Assembly (NCBI GenBank): GCA_036274155.1 | Contig: DASUGH010000041.1 | Location: 1-64,000 of the forward strand | Length of the DNA: 64,000 bases | Origin: Gp6-AA40 sp036274155 | GTDB taxonomy: Bacteria > Acidobacteriota > Vicinamibacteria > Vicinamibacterales > UBA2999 | Direction: 5' to 3' | In this document: piece by piece, positions 48,274 to 57,561 of the stretch | Position numbering within the stretch: the first letter of the stretch is position 1 | Layout: the number at the start of each line of letters is the position of its first letter | The notes under the pieces: model-generated | Told to the model about the DNA's origin: nothing | Database searches by the model: none | The model's input: the letters and a program-made list of their open reading frames with translations, nothing else | Position numbers and translations under genes: made by a program

Positions 48274-49680
48274 CTATTGAGGCCGCCTCCCTCCAAACCC
48301 AGTCGCCTGCTCGAACGCGTACGCCATCTGCAGTACACCGAAATCGTCGGAACGTCGGCCGACGATCTGAATGCCGACCGGCAACCCTTCTGGCGTGAAT
48401 CCCGCGGGCACTGAGATCGCCGGGCAGCAGGTCACCGAAATCCAGTACGCGGATTTCATCCACTCGACGTAGTGGGTCATCGCCACGCCGTCGATGGTCC
48501 TCGGCCAGGCCCACGCCGCGTCGAACGGCGGCACCTGGTTCACCGCGCAGAAGACGAACTCATATCGCTCCTGAAAGCGGCTGAAACGATCGAGCAGCTC
48601 ACCGTGGCGGGCCATTGCACGAGCGACGTCGGCGCTCGTGAGCGTCTGCCCCGATTCAACCTCCTTGATCGCTTCGGGCTTCATCAGGTGACGACACTGA
48701 GCGAGCAGCGATCCGTACGTTGCCGCGCTGCGATACGCCCGCAGCGTCAGGAAGATCGAATCGGCATCGTCAAGGTCTGGAGCGGCGTCCTCCACAACGC
48801 ACCCAAGAGCCTCCAGTGTTGCGCGCTGCGCCTCGAGCGCCGATCGCACACGGCGATCGAGCGGCAGTCCGCCGAGATCCGGACACCACGCGACCCGCAC
48901 GCCGTTGACGCTCCGCTCCAGCGGCCGGCGGAAATGGAACGAATCCATCGGCGCACCATCAGGGTTGGACGGACCTGGACCAGCCATGACGCTCATCAGG
49001 AACGCAACGTCGGCAACCGTCCTCGCCATCGGCCCGTTGACCGACAGGTTCGATACGGGGATGTCATCGGGATCGGTCGGCACGAGGCCGACTGACGGAC
49101 GCATGCCCACCACGTTGTTGAAGTTCGCCGGGTTTCGCAACGACCCGCCGAGGTCGCTCCCGTCGGCAATCGGCAGCATGCCGGCAGCCAGAGCCGCGCC
49201 GGCGCCGCCGCTCGACCCGCCCGCACTCTTGCTGCGGTCATACGGATTCAGCGTCGTCCCATACACGCTGTTGTAGGTGTGGGATCCGAAGCCGAACTCC
49301 GGGACGTTCGTCTTGCCGATTGGAACCGCGCCGGCCCGCCGAAGCCGGTCGACGAGCACCGAATCCTCGCCGGGCATCTCATGCTGGTAGATCAGCGAGC
49401 CGCGGGTGAACGGAAACCCTGTTGCTGCCTGGAGATCCTTGAACGCGATCGGCAACCCATGAAGCGGCGGCAGCGGCTCCCGTCGCGCTGCACGCTCGTC
49501 GGCAGCAGCCGCCAGCGCGAGGCACCGCTCGTCGTCCAGTTTCGCGACGATGGCGTTGAGCGCCGGATTGACGAGGCTGATTCGATCGAGGTGAGCCTGC
49601 ATCAGCTCGCGGGCCGACAGCCTGCGCGCCTGAATGAGCCGAACGAGCTCGGTTGCACTCATGAAGCAGAGGTCGCTCAT
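48274..49680 (-). CDS. Amidase signature family enzyme
   Basis: A 468-residue amidase. The Ser-cisSer-Lys triad is visible: Lys in LPIAFKDLQ, the cis-Ser in SAGGSSGGAGAALAAGM, and the nucleophile Ser in GSDLGGSLRNPANFN. AVPIGKTNVPEFGFG and the C-terminal ISVPAGFTPEGLPVGIQIVG are also typical. The substrate is unknown; GatCAB partners are absent. ATG 49680 is chosen because it opens the conserved domain. Confidence 0.9.
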   Translation of the reverse strand: MSDLCFMSATELVRLIQARRLSARELMQAHLDRISLVNPALNAIVAKLDDERCLALAAAADERAARREPLPPLHGLPIAFKDLQAATGFPFTRGSLIYQHEMPGEDSVLVDRLRRAGAVPIGKTNVPEFGFGSHTYNSVYGTTLNPYDRSKSAGGSSGGAGAALAAGMLPIADGSDLGGSLRNPANFNNVVGMRPSVGLVPTDPDDIPVSNLSVNGPMARTVADVAFLMSVMAGPGPSNPDGAPMDSFHFRRPLERSVNGVRVAWCPDLGGLPLDRRVRSALEAQRATLEALGCVVEDAAPDLDDADSIFLTLRAYRSAATYGSLLAQCRHLMKPEAIKEVESGQTLTSADVARAMARHGELLDRFSRFQERYEFVFCAVNQVPPFDAAWAWPRTIDGVAMTHYVEWMKSAYWISVTCCPAISVPAGFTPEGLPVGIQIVGRRSDDFGVLQMAYAFEQATGFGGRRPQ

Positions 49681-49778
49681 CGAGGAGGTTCCTTCGCAAC
49701 GCGGATCTTCAAATCCGCGTGACCGCGGATCCCGAATCCCGAATTCCGAGTCCCGGTCCAGTGCTACATTACCCGACC

Positions 49779-50603
49779 GTGCGCACGCGATCGCTGCTGC
49801 TGACGCTGGTCGCCGCATCGTGGATCGGCTCGCCTCCCCTGGCTCCGTCGCTCGCCGGACAGCGCGGAAACGCCGTGGCGCGTCCTGCGCCGCGCTGGCC
49901 CGACGGCCGGGTCAACCTCGGCGCGGCGGCAGGTGAAACTGGCCTCTGGGAACGTCGAAACGAGCATCTGGTCGTCAACCCGAAGTCCTATCAGGCCAGC
50001 GCCACGACCAGCGCGAGGATTCACATCGACCAGGTCCCGCTGCAGCCGTGGGCACGCGCGCTCACCGATTACCGCCACAGCCTGTCGCTGGCGAGCGAAC
50101 CTTACACGCGCTGCAAACCGTCCGGAGGACCGCGGCAGCTCATGTCGCCGTACGGGCTCGAGATCCTGGATGTCCCGGAGTTGCAGCGCATCTACATCCT
50201 GAACGTCGCCAACGCACAAAGCTACCGGGTCATCTTCATGGACGGACGAGCTCACCCGACGACCCTGAACCCGAGCTCCCTGGGACATTCGGTGGGCCGC
50301 TGGGAGAAGGACACGCTGGTCGTCGACTCGGTGGGGTTCACCGAGGACTTCTGGATGAACCGCGACGGGCTGCCGCACACTTCGCTGTTGCACCTTGTCG
50401 AGCGTTTGACCCGTGTCGATTACGAGACGCTCGACTACGAGGTCACGATCGAGGATCCCGGTGCGTACACCGCGCGCTGGACGAGCGGTTACACCCTCGG
50501 ATGGTCGAGAGGGCGTGAGCTGTTCGAGTACGTCTGTCAGGAAAACAACCTCTCTCCGGAGTCGATGGTCGGCGCCGGCCTCACCAGCGCGATCACGCCG
50601 TAG
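49779..50603 (+). CDS. Secreted partner protein of the DUF6152 family
   Basis: A 274-residue exported protein: signal peptide, then GQRGNAVARPAPRWPDGRVN and the partner domain without the long low-complexity linker. Core motifs are QPWARALTDYRHSLSLASEP, TRCKPSGGPRQLMSPYGLEI, GHSVGRWEKDTLVVDSVGF, LHLVERLTRVDYETLDYEV and EDPGAYTARW. It is close to the genes at 33038 and 34706 but has no DUF6152 neighbour. GTG 49779. Confidence 0.8.
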   Translation: MRTRSLLLTLVAASWIGSPPLAPSLAGQRGNAVARPAPRWPDGRVNLGAAAGETGLWERRNEHLVVNPKSYQASATTSARIHIDQVPLQPWARALTDYRHSLSLASEPYTRCKPSGGPRQLMSPYGLEILDVPELQRIYILNVANAQSYRVIFMDGRAHPTTLNPSSLGHSVGRWEKDTLVVDSVGFTEDFWMNRDGLPHTSLLHLVERLTRVDYETLDYEVTIEDPGAYTARWTSGYTLGWSRGRELFEYVCQENNLSPESMVGAGLTSAITP

Positions 50604-50822
50604 TGGGCACCGGCGAGCCTGAGCTCCCGCGCTCGCGACATGTCGTGGCCCGGACGATTCGTCCTCCGTCAGGCTGGAGCCGGTCCGGCTTCGGGACAGC
50701 TGTCGACTCGCGACTGGATCGCCGGATCCCGTTCCAACCCTTTTCCAGACTTCGTTTACAAAGCGCCCTTCCCGCCGGTACACCGATTGCTCCTGCTCCG
50801 GAATCAACCGAAAGGAATCTCC

Positions 50823-51386
50823 ATGCTGAAAACGTTCGCATGCGCGGCGCTCTTCGCGGTCGCACTCGCGCAAAGCCAGGTCCAGGCTCAGGGTCAGGCC
50901 GCCGACAAGACGGTCACCAAACAGAACACCGTGACGGCGACCGCCACGGTTCGGGCGATCGATCAGAAGACTCGTTCGATCACGCTCCGCAACGAGAACG
51001 GCGACGAAGACACCTTCACCGTCGGTCCCGAGGTCAAGCGCTTCAACGAGCTCAAGGTCGGCGACCGGATCAGGGCCACCTACTACGAGTCGCTCGTGTT
51101 CCAGCTGCGGAAGCCAGGCAATGCCAGCACTCCAACGGGAACCACGCTCGCCGGTGGGCGGCTCAAGGAAGTGCCGGGAGGCGCTGTCGGGGCGCAGCAG
51201 ACGATGACCGTGACCGTGAAGGCGGTCGACATGAACGCGCCGTCGATCACCGTGGTCACGCCCGACAACCGGACACTGACGCGAAGAGTCGAGGACAAGA
51301 AGAACCTCGAGGGGGTCAGTCCGGGTGACAAGATCGACATCACGTACACGCAGGCACTGATGGTCAACGCCGAGCCGGCGAAGTAG
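50823..51386 (+). CDS. Small secreted all-beta protein (unknown)
   Basis: A 187-residue exported protein with a signal peptide (MLKTFACAALFAVALAQSQV). Two similar strands-rich units follow: VTATATVRAIDQKTRSITLR with DRIRATYYESLV, and MTVTVKAVDMNAPSITVVTP with DKIDITYTQALM. The internal repeat suggests a duplicated OB-like or DUF5666-like unit. AAAGGA precedes ATG 50823. No function is known. Confidence 0.75.
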   Translation: MLKTFACAALFAVALAQSQVQAQGQAADKTVTKQNTVTATATVRAIDQKTRSITLRNENGDEDTFTVGPEVKRFNELKVGDRIRATYYESLVFQLRKPGNASTPTGTTLAGGRLKEVPGGAVGAQQTMTVTVKAVDMNAPSITVVTPDNRTLTRRVEDKKNLEGVSPGDKIDITYTQALMVNAEPAK

Positions 51387-51529
51387 GAACGACACCGAAG
51401 TTCGGGTGAGGTACGACCACGAAGGCCTGCCGGCACGCACGAAGCGCACGAAGACCTGCGAGTTCTTCGTGATCGTCGTGTCCGGCGCGGAGCGCCCTTC
51501 GTGGTTGATCCCGTGAAGCGAGTTCGCGG

Positions 51530-51991
51530 TCAGAGTCCGAACTGACGGAGGTGGTGATCGACGTGGCCGTATCCCCAGAGCAGCCACTCCTTCCGCGTCA
51601 TCGCACCGAAAATGGGGTGACGGACACAGCGCGTGTCCGGCAGGGCAAACCGCTGGATGAAATCCACCACCTTCGTCCGATCTCGCTCGAACTCCGCCGG
51701 CGGCGTGCCGGCGCGCTTCGGGTCGACCTCGGGCCGCGTCGGCACCCCGCGCGGCCACGGCAGCGGCGTGTGGAGCGCAATCCACTTCACGAGGCTGCGC
51801 GTCAGCCAGGTGTCCGCCGATGTTGCGGGGCGCTCACCGAGCATCACCAGGAACGAATCCGCGAGGTGGCAGAGCATCTCGTGCGACGACATCGTGCCCC
51901 AGCGCCGGGCCGTGGTCGGCTGGAGCCGACCGACGCGCCGAATCAATTCATCGACGCTCCCGGGCGCATCGAGCGATCGGTAAGGATGCAT
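51530..51991 (-). CDS. DUF1569 (DinB-superfamily) protein
   Basis: A 153-residue protein with VGRLQPTTARRWGTMSSHEM (metal-site His), CHLADSF and WLLWGYGHVDHHLRQFG at the C-terminus. It matches DUF1569, a branch of the DinB four-helix fold. ATG 51991 (MHPYRSLDAPG) opens the conserved part. Confidence 0.82.
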   Translation of the reverse strand: MHPYRSLDAPGSVDELIRRVGRLQPTTARRWGTMSSHEMLCHLADSFLVMLGERPATSADTWLTRSLVKWIALHTPLPWPRGVPTRPEVDPKRAGTPPAEFERDRTKVVDFIQRFALPDTRCVRHPIFGAMTRKEWLLWGYGHVDHHLRQFGL

Positions 51992-52098
51992 GCGAGAGCC
52001 CGTCAGCCCTTTGCGAGGCAGGCGGGTAAGGGTGCGCTCAGTATAGTGCCGCGCCGCTCGTCGCGATCGGCGCGCCGCGGTGCTATTCTCCAAGCGGC

Positions 52099-52930
52099 AT
52101 GAAAGTCCGCCGGGGCGCGGAAGTCTTCTCCGCGCGAGCGGTGACGCTCGCTGCCCTCTGCGTGTGCCTCGGTGTGGCTGTTCGCGCGTGGCCCGCCGCG
52201 GCCCAGGCCGACAACCGGCAGGAGCGCGTGAAGGCGTCGGTCGCCCGTGTCTTCGACACGAGCATGCTGCACCGCATCGACATCGTCATCGCGCCAGACG
52301 CGGCGCGAACCATTCTGAACCGGACGCCCGACCGGGTGCGTTGCACGTTCACCTTCGACGGGATCGCGCTGAAGGATGTCGGCGTACGCCAGGCGGGCGG
52401 AACGTTCAATCGCTTCGTGTCGATTGACGAGAAGCCGACGCTCAGCCTGAAGTTCGACGACTTCGTGGACGGTCAGGAACTGCACGGGCTCGAGAAGGTC
52501 GTTCTGAAGGACGGCCGGCAGGACACAGGTCTCGTGTCGGAGCACCTGACGCAACCTCTATGCGCACCCGCGGGACGGCCGCCTGATCATGATTCCTCAC
52601 GGCGCCGATTCGTCGTTCTGGGCCATCGCGCAGATCACGAAGCTGCGGAGTCCCTTCCAGACGCCGCGGGCGGCGCTGGCGCGGCGCGTCCAGGCGATCC
52701 CGGAGCTGGCGCAGAAGTTCGCGGCCGAAGTGGCGCGTGTCGGACGCGAGCCGGTGTGGGACAAGAAAGCGCTGCACGATCGTCTCGCGGAGGTCGCCCG
52801 GATTCTTGCCTCGGCGCCGGCGACCGGCCGGGCGGCAGCCGACGTGAAGAAGTTCACCGACTACCGCCCCGTCATCGAAGCGTTCATCGACGCGGGCGGC
52901 ACGACCAACGGCACCGCCGGGCTGCCCTGA
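52099..52930 (+). pseudogene. CotH-kinase-family gene with internal deletion and frameshift
   Basis: The first 150 codons (52099-52550) encode the start of a secreted CotH-like protein: GVRQAGGTFNRFVSIDEKPT, LKFDDFVDGQELHGLEKVVL, QDTGLVSEHLT. The homology then jumps, in another frame, to a C-terminal part (LYAHPRDGRLIMIPHGADSS, 52554-52930). The kinase core that should lie between is missing. In-frame reading of the first part runs on to 53009 with nonsense sequence. This is a dead copy. Confidence 0.75.
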
Positions 52931-53095
52931 ACCGGAGTGCAGCGCGTTTTTACCCCTTCGCGGATCGCGCCGCCTCGAGGGCTTGTCGCCCTTCCACACT
53001 CGAGTGAACTCCGTATGGGGCCGGCGAGCCTCCCAGCCCCGGGACGCACGAATTCCCCGCGCCGATGTGCTCCGGCCGTGTACACTCTCGCGTCT

Positions 53096-54349
53096 ATGAG
53101 ACGGATGCAGACTTCAGCCGCCATCGCGATCGTCGTCGCACTGGTCACCGCGCCCGCTGCGCAGGGTCCGGCAAAGACACTTCGGATCTCGGACGCCGGC
53201 AAGAACGCCCTCGTGCAGCAGATGAACGAGGCTGTGAAGCGAGGCGACACACCGGGCGTGGTCGAGCTCGTCGTCGATCGGCAGGGCGTCCTGTTCGAAG
53301 CCGCCGCCGGCAGGCAGGACATCGCCGGAAACACTCCGATGCCGGCGAACGCGATCTTCAACATCGCGTCGATGACCAAACCGGTGACGTCGGTTGCCAT
53401 CATGATGCTGATGGAGCAGGGCACGCTGAAGCTCGACGATCCGGTGTCGGCATATCTCGACGGCTACGACAAGCTGCAGGTCATCGCGAAGTTCGACGAG
53501 AAGGACGGCAGCTATGAAACGCGGCCGGCGAAGCGGCCGATGACCATCCGGCATCTGTTGTCGCACACGTCGGGCATCGGATATACGACGTGGAGCGCCG
53601 TCGCGCTCCGCATTCAGGAGAAGACGCAGAAGAGCGAGTGGGAACAGCCGCTGCTCAACGATCCGGGAGACGTGTGGCACTACAGCGCGAGCACCCGCGT
53701 TCTCGGGTTCATCGTCGAGAAGTTGACGAAATCGACGCTCGAAGACTGGTATCAACAGCACCTCTTCAAGCCGCTCGGGATGGTCGACACCTCGTATGCT
53801 GTGGCGGCCTCGAAGCAGCCGCGGCTCGTGACGCAGTATCGGCGCGGCGAGGGCGGAAAGCTGGAAGAGCTGCCGAAAACGCCAGTCGCATCGACGCCAG
53901 CGCCGCCGTTTCGCGGCGACGGCGGTCTCTATTCCACCGTTCAGGACTACAGCCGGTTCGTCCGCATGCTGCTGAACGGCGGAACGCTCGGCTCGGTGCG
54001 GATTCTGAGCGAGGCGTCGGTGAAGATGATGGGCGAGAACCAGATCGGATCGATTTTCGTCGAACAGCAGCCGGCGGTCGTTCCCGCCAGGACCCGTCCG
54101 ATGCCGCTTGGCGCCGGTAAGGACAAATTCGGTCTCGGCTTCCAGATCGCGTCGAAGGACCCGGCGAATTCGAAGTTCCGCAGCCCCGGCAGCATGAGCT
54201 GGGCCGGGTTGTACAACACCGAGTTCTGGATCGACCCCGTGAAGCACATCGGGGCCATTCAGATGATGCAGCTGCTGCCGTTCTACGACGACGGGGCCAT
54301 CCGCACGCTGCGCGGCTTCGAGGAAGCGGTGTATCGAGAGCTGAAGTAG
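53096..54349 (+). CDS. Secreted beta-lactamase-family serine hydrolase
   Basis: A 417-residue exported protein of the class C beta-lactamase/esterase group. SxxK is SMTK (FNIASMTKPVTSVAIMM), the Tyr-x-Asn-type site is YSAS (DVWHYSASTRVLGFIVE), and HTSGIGY and FRGDGGLYSTVQDYSRFV are typical. The substrate is probably a peptide or ester and not necessarily a beta-lactam. ATG 53096. The stop TAG (54347-54349) coincides with the left end of a CTAG-type element. Confidence 0.9.
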   Translation: MRRMQTSAAIAIVVALVTAPAAQGPAKTLRISDAGKNALVQQMNEAVKRGDTPGVVELVVDRQGVLFEAAAGRQDIAGNTPMPANAIFNIASMTKPVTSVAIMMLMEQGTLKLDDPVSAYLDGYDKLQVIAKFDEKDGSYETRPAKRPMTIRHLLSHTSGIGYTTWSAVALRIQEKTQKSEWEQPLLNDPGDVWHYSASTRVLGFIVEKLTKSTLEDWYQQHLFKPLGMVDTSYAVAASKQPRLVTQYRRGEGGKLEELPKTPVASTPAPPFRGDGGLYSTVQDYSRFVRMLLNGGTLGSVRILSEASVKMMGENQIGSIFVEQQPAVVPARTRPMPLGAGKDKFGLGFQIASKDPANSKFRSPGSMSWAGLYNTEFWIDPVKHIGAIQMMQLLPFYDDGAIRTLRGFEEAVYRELK

Positions 54350-54516
54350 CGACAGCCCCAGGTGAAGACGACTCGACGGGCTGTGAGGGCACTGAGAAAA
54401 ACCACAGAGGCACCGAGACCACAGAGATTTCTATAGTCTTCTCTGTGCCCTCTGTGCCTCAGTGGCGGGATTCTCTGTGCCTCGCAGGCCGATCGGATTT
54501 CACCACGGCCTGCTAG
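54347..54516. mobile_element. MITE-like element, family A copy 2
   Basis: This copy aligns with the element at 47618 (GTGAAGACGACTCGACGGGC, ACCACAGAGGCACCGAGACC, TTCACCACGGCCTGCTAG). The left end is diverged and starts at the stop TAG of the serine hydrolase. The right CTAG (54513-54516) is shared with the next element. Confidence 0.65.
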
Positions 54517-54677
54517 TCCCCTGGAAACGTGATGAGTCACATAATTCCCGGGCGGGGCATCCCGGCTCGCTGCGTTGCTCCTCCATCAAATATGCCCAAT
54601 ATCTCAGTCGTCGCGCCTTGCGATCCGGGCGCCGCGCTCCGGGCCTTATGCAACTCATCACGTTTCCAGGGGACTAG
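54513..54677. mobile_element. MITE-like element with CTAG ends (family B)
   Basis: A 165-bp element with perfect 25-bp inverted ends beginning CTAGTCCCCTGGAAACGTGA. The interior is unrelated to family A. The right CTAG (54674-54677) forms the TAG stop of the isomerase gene on the minus strand. It carries no gene. Confidence 0.75.
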
Positions 54678-55609
54678 ACGCTCAGAATCGCGAAACACTG
54701 CTCGAGACTCTTGATCGGATCGCGGCCAGGGCCGGGCCTGTGCTCGTGCGCCACGAATCCGGCGTAACCCGAGTCGGCGATCGCGTTGGCGATGAAGCGG
54801 TAATTGAGCTCCTGCGTGTCGTCGATCTCCTGACGGGTCGGCACACCAGCCACATGGATGTGGCAGATCCAATTGAGGTTGTCGCGCAGGTTCCGCACCA
54901 CGTCGCCGTCCATGATCTGCACGTGGTAGATGTCGTACACGATCTTCACTCGCGGCGAGTTCACCGCGCGGCAGACGTCGAGTCCCCAGTCAAGATGGTT
55001 GAACACCTGGTCGGTGCGCTGATCGGCTGCGACCTTGGAGTTGGTGATCTCCATGCAGAGCGTCACGTTCTTCTGCTCGGCATAGCCCTTCACACGGTTC
55101 AGGATCGCGACCGTATTGGCGACGGTTTCCTCGCGCGGCATGCCACGCCGTTCGCCCGGCATGGCGATCAGGTTCGGACAGCCGGCCTGTGCGCAGGTGT
55201 CGATGCCGGTGCGAAACGCGGCCTCGAACTTCGGGTGCAGCTCCTTGCGGACCAGCCCGTCCTGAAATGACGTGCCGGCGCCGGTCATCATCACCGGCGT
55301 GAGTCCGTACTTCTTGAGGACAGGTACCTGATCGGCCGTGGGCAGATCGACCCCCTTGAAGCCGATGCGCGCAAGGATCTCGCATCGCTCTTCGAAGGAC
55401 AGCTTCGAGCCCGTTCCCCAGACCGAGCTCATCACGCTCTGTCTGATCGGCGTCCGCGTCTTCGCCGCGGGCGCCGACTGAGCCTGCCCTGAGCGAGCGT
55501 TGCCATCATCGGCGAGTCGAAGGTCGGCCAACGACGACTGCCCGTTACGCCGCGGAAGTGCCGCCAGTGGCGCCGCGGTCATGCCGGCGAGAAACTCTCG
55601 TCTATCCAT
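54674..55609 (-). CDS. Tat-exported sugar-phosphate isomerase/epimerase-like TIM barrel
   Basis: A 311-residue protein with a Tat-type signal (MDRREFLAGMTAAPLAALPR) followed by an AP-endonuclease-2/hydroxypyruvate-isomerase-like barrel: FEERCEILARIGFKGVDLPT, MEITNSKVA, VKIVYDIYHVQIMDGDVVRN, WICHIHVAGVPTRQEIDDTQ, FVAHEHRPG. Metal-binding Glu/Asp/His are in place. ATG 55609. The stop codon lies in the end of the CTAG element at 54513-54677. Confidence 0.85.
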   Translation of the reverse strand: MDRREFLAGMTAAPLAALPRRNGQSSLADLRLADDGNARSGQAQSAPAAKTRTPIRQSVMSSVWGTGSKLSFEERCEILARIGFKGVDLPTADQVPVLKKYGLTPVMMTGAGTSFQDGLVRKELHPKFEAAFRTGIDTCAQAGCPNLIAMPGERRGMPREETVANTVAILNRVKGYAEQKNVTLCMEITNSKVAADQRTDQVFNHLDWGLDVCRAVNSPRVKIVYDIYHVQIMDGDVVRNLRDNLNWICHIHVAGVPTRQEIDDTQELNYRFIANAIADSGYAGFVAHEHRPGPGRDPIKSLEQCFAILSV

Positions 55610-55671
55610 GCGGCGACTATACTTCACGACCCGCCCGGGCGGATCCGCGTCGTGAAACGGGATGTCGCCGC

Positions 55672-56412
55672 TCAGCGTCGCGGCAGGCTGTCGACGATCG
55701 CGCCGGCGGCATCGAGAAACTCCATCCGGGCCGATCCCTGCGCATCGACGATGAGCCGGATGCGATCGCGGCCCGCCCTGTCGCGCAGACGCACCATCGC
55801 GGTGTCGTTGTCGGAGCCGACGAAGATGCGCTGCGCGGATGCGCCAGCAAGCTGCGCTTCGAGCGCCGGCTTGGCTGCGGCCGGCGCGGTGGTCAGCTCA
55901 CCACGTATCCTGACGACGTCCTCGAGCGTGGGAGTGCGCGCCCGATCGACGACGTAGAGTCCAGCGCGCTTGATGGTCGAGCCGTTGTCCTCGTAGTTCA
56001 GGTACACGACCTGATCGTTGTGGAACTGGTCGAACGAGAAGTGCGCCCCGGCGGCACTGCCACCGCGGGTTCCATAAATGAGGCCGCCGACCTCCCATCC
56101 CTTGCCATCGAAGAAGATGAGGCCCGGGCCGGTGCGACCGGTCTCGACGGTCTTGCCGGCAATGAGCGGATTCGGCAGACGTCCTGTGTTGGCCATCGAC
56201 AGCACGAGCTGACCGTCGGGCTCGACGACGTTGAGGCGTTCGACGTCGAGCTCGGTGAAACGCTGCCGCGCCGGCCCCTGTGCCTGCAGCGCCGCGAGGC
56301 CGAGAACGACGGCAGCGGCGATGGCAACGGCGGCGCCGACACGCTGCTGATGCCGGAGACGCCGCTCCAGACGTTCGAGACGCATCTCGAGCAGCTCGAT
56401 GTGATCGGACAT
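55672..56412 (-). CDS. Membrane-anchored protein of unknown function
   Basis: A 246-residue protein with a charged coiled start (ELLEMRLERLERRLRHQQRV), one hydrophobic helix (AAVAIAAAVVLGLAALQAQ), and then an extracellular beta-rich part (ELDVERLNVVEPDGQLVLSM, GPGLIFFDGKGWEVGGLIYG, RLRDRAGRDRIRLIVDAQGS). The repeat GKGW-GGL and 'DAQG-R/L' patterns are common in acidobacteria. No function is known. ATG 56412. Confidence 0.65.
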   Translation of the reverse strand: MSDHIELLEMRLERLERRLRHQQRVGAAVAIAAAVVLGLAALQAQGPARQRFTELDVERLNVVEPDGQLVLSMANTGRLPNPLIAGKTVETGRTGPGLIFFDGKGWEVGGLIYGTRGGSAAGAHFSFDQFHNDQVVYLNYEDNGSTIKRAGLYVVDRARTPTLEDVVRIRGELTTAPAAAKPALEAQLAGASAQRIFVGSDNDTAMVRLRDRAGRDRIRLIVDAQGSARMEFLDAAGAIVDSLPRR

Positions 56413-56450
56413 CGTATCCTCCGGAGAAGCGACGCAGCAGCCCCGTGGAG

Positions 56451-57428
56451 TCAGGGCCGCGCCGGTAACAAGCTCTTCTGCCTGACAGAGGCGCTCACGT
56501 CCTGGATCGCCTGCACAACCGCCGACGGTACGAAGAGGTGAATCTCGTGACCCGCGCCAGACACCACGCTGTGTCGCGAATTCTGCGACAGCCGGGCGAG
56601 CCCCGCGTGACTGTCGGTAATCCGTGGGGTCATGTCCTGGCCTCTCGTCAACACGACGACCGGCACGTCGCGCATCGGATTGTCCTGCCGGCTTCTGGCC
56701 TCGAGCAGCCTGGCGAGAGCAGAGCGCTGGCCCTCCGACGACTCGAGCACGATGTCCGATCGTACGTTGGCCGGGACGGAAGCGATCAGGCGCCGATCGA
56801 TCTTGATTCGCAGCTCGTAGAGGTCGGGCGGAAGCCGGTCGAAGGGCGTCCCGGTCTGAGGCGCCCGCGGCGGGACGGCAACGAACGCGGTCGTCGGCAG
56901 CGTCGTCAACAACTGCTGGGCGCTGAGCGAGGCGATAGGTACGGTTTTCTGCTGGAACACCGTGAACAGGCGATCTTCCGAGGACGGGTCGACGAGCACC
57001 AGGCCTGCGACGTCGCCGCGATGGTCCAGCTGGTACAAACGGACATAGAGGCCGCCGGCTGATGCGCCGACGAGGACGAACGGCGGCTGCTCCATCGCAG
57101 CCGTGAGAGCCGCGTGCAGGTCAGCGACGATCCTGGCCGGCGTCTCCACCTCCTTGCGGGGATCGCTCCAGCCCGAGCCGGCCCGATCGTACGAGCAGAC
57201 GCGCTGGGTGCGTGCGATCTCAGGCTGCACGAGCGCCCAGTCGATCGCGAAGGCGCTGGCGCCGGCCTCGAGGACGACCGTTGGCGAACCGCTTCCCGTG
57301 CAGTGCAGGTGCAGCTTCCGGCCACCGACGTCGACCAGACGGCCGGGCGGAGGACCGATGTCGATGGCTTGTGCGAACAGCGAGACGCTCACCAGCACCA
57401 GCACGCACGCGACCGCCCAGCGCTTCAT
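56451..57428 (-). CDS. Secreted alpha/beta-hydrolase
   Basis: A 325-residue hydrolase with a signal peptide (MKRWAVACVLVLVSVSLFAQ). The fold is clear: LHLHCTGSGSPTVVLEAGAS, CSYDRAGSGWSDPR, nucleophile in LVGASAGGLYVRLYQLDHRG, VLVDPSSEDRLF, VVVLTRGQDMTPR and VVSGAGHEIHLFVPSAV (His). Substrate is unknown. A run of REP-like copies lies upstream of ATG 57428. Confidence 0.88.
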   Translation of the reverse strand: MKRWAVACVLVLVSVSLFAQAIDIGPPPGRLVDVGGRKLHLHCTGSGSPTVVLEAGASAFAIDWALVQPEIARTQRVCSYDRAGSGWSDPRKEVETPARIVADLHAALTAAMEQPPFVLVGASAGGLYVRLYQLDHRGDVAGLVLVDPSSEDRLFTVFQQKTVPIASLSAQQLLTTLPTTAFVAVPPRAPQTGTPFDRLPPDLYELRIKIDRRLIASVPANVRSDIVLESSEGQRSALARLLEARSRQDNPMRDVPVVVLTRGQDMTPRITDSHAGLARLSQNSRHSVVSGAGHEIHLFVPSAVVQAIQDVSASVRQKSLLPARP

Positions 57429-57454
57429 GAACGCTCCTTTGAGTTTCCCAATCG

Positions 57455-57550
57455 TCGCAGAACCGAGCTTCAGCTCGGTTCAACAGATCCTTCGCAGAAC
57501 CGAGCTTCAGCTCGGTTAATCAGTCCGCAGAACCGAGCTTCAGCTCGGTT
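57455..57550. repeat. Three-copy array of the 26-bp REP-like element
   Basis: Copies begin at 57455, 57492 and 57525, all in the same direction (the third has C for T in the first base). They fill the gap between the hydrolase start (57428) and the end of the next minus-strand gene. Confidence 0.88.
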
Positions 57551-57561
57551 CAACAGTGAAG

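Noticed and set aside
49764..51785. 673-codon open frame on the minus strand
   Set aside because: It overlaps two real plus-strand secreted genes with signal peptides and shows low-complexity Arg-rich sequence.
53007..53095. Upstream extension of the serine hydrolase
   Set aside because: The signal peptide begins at ATG 53096, and the upstream codons read as intergenic sequence.
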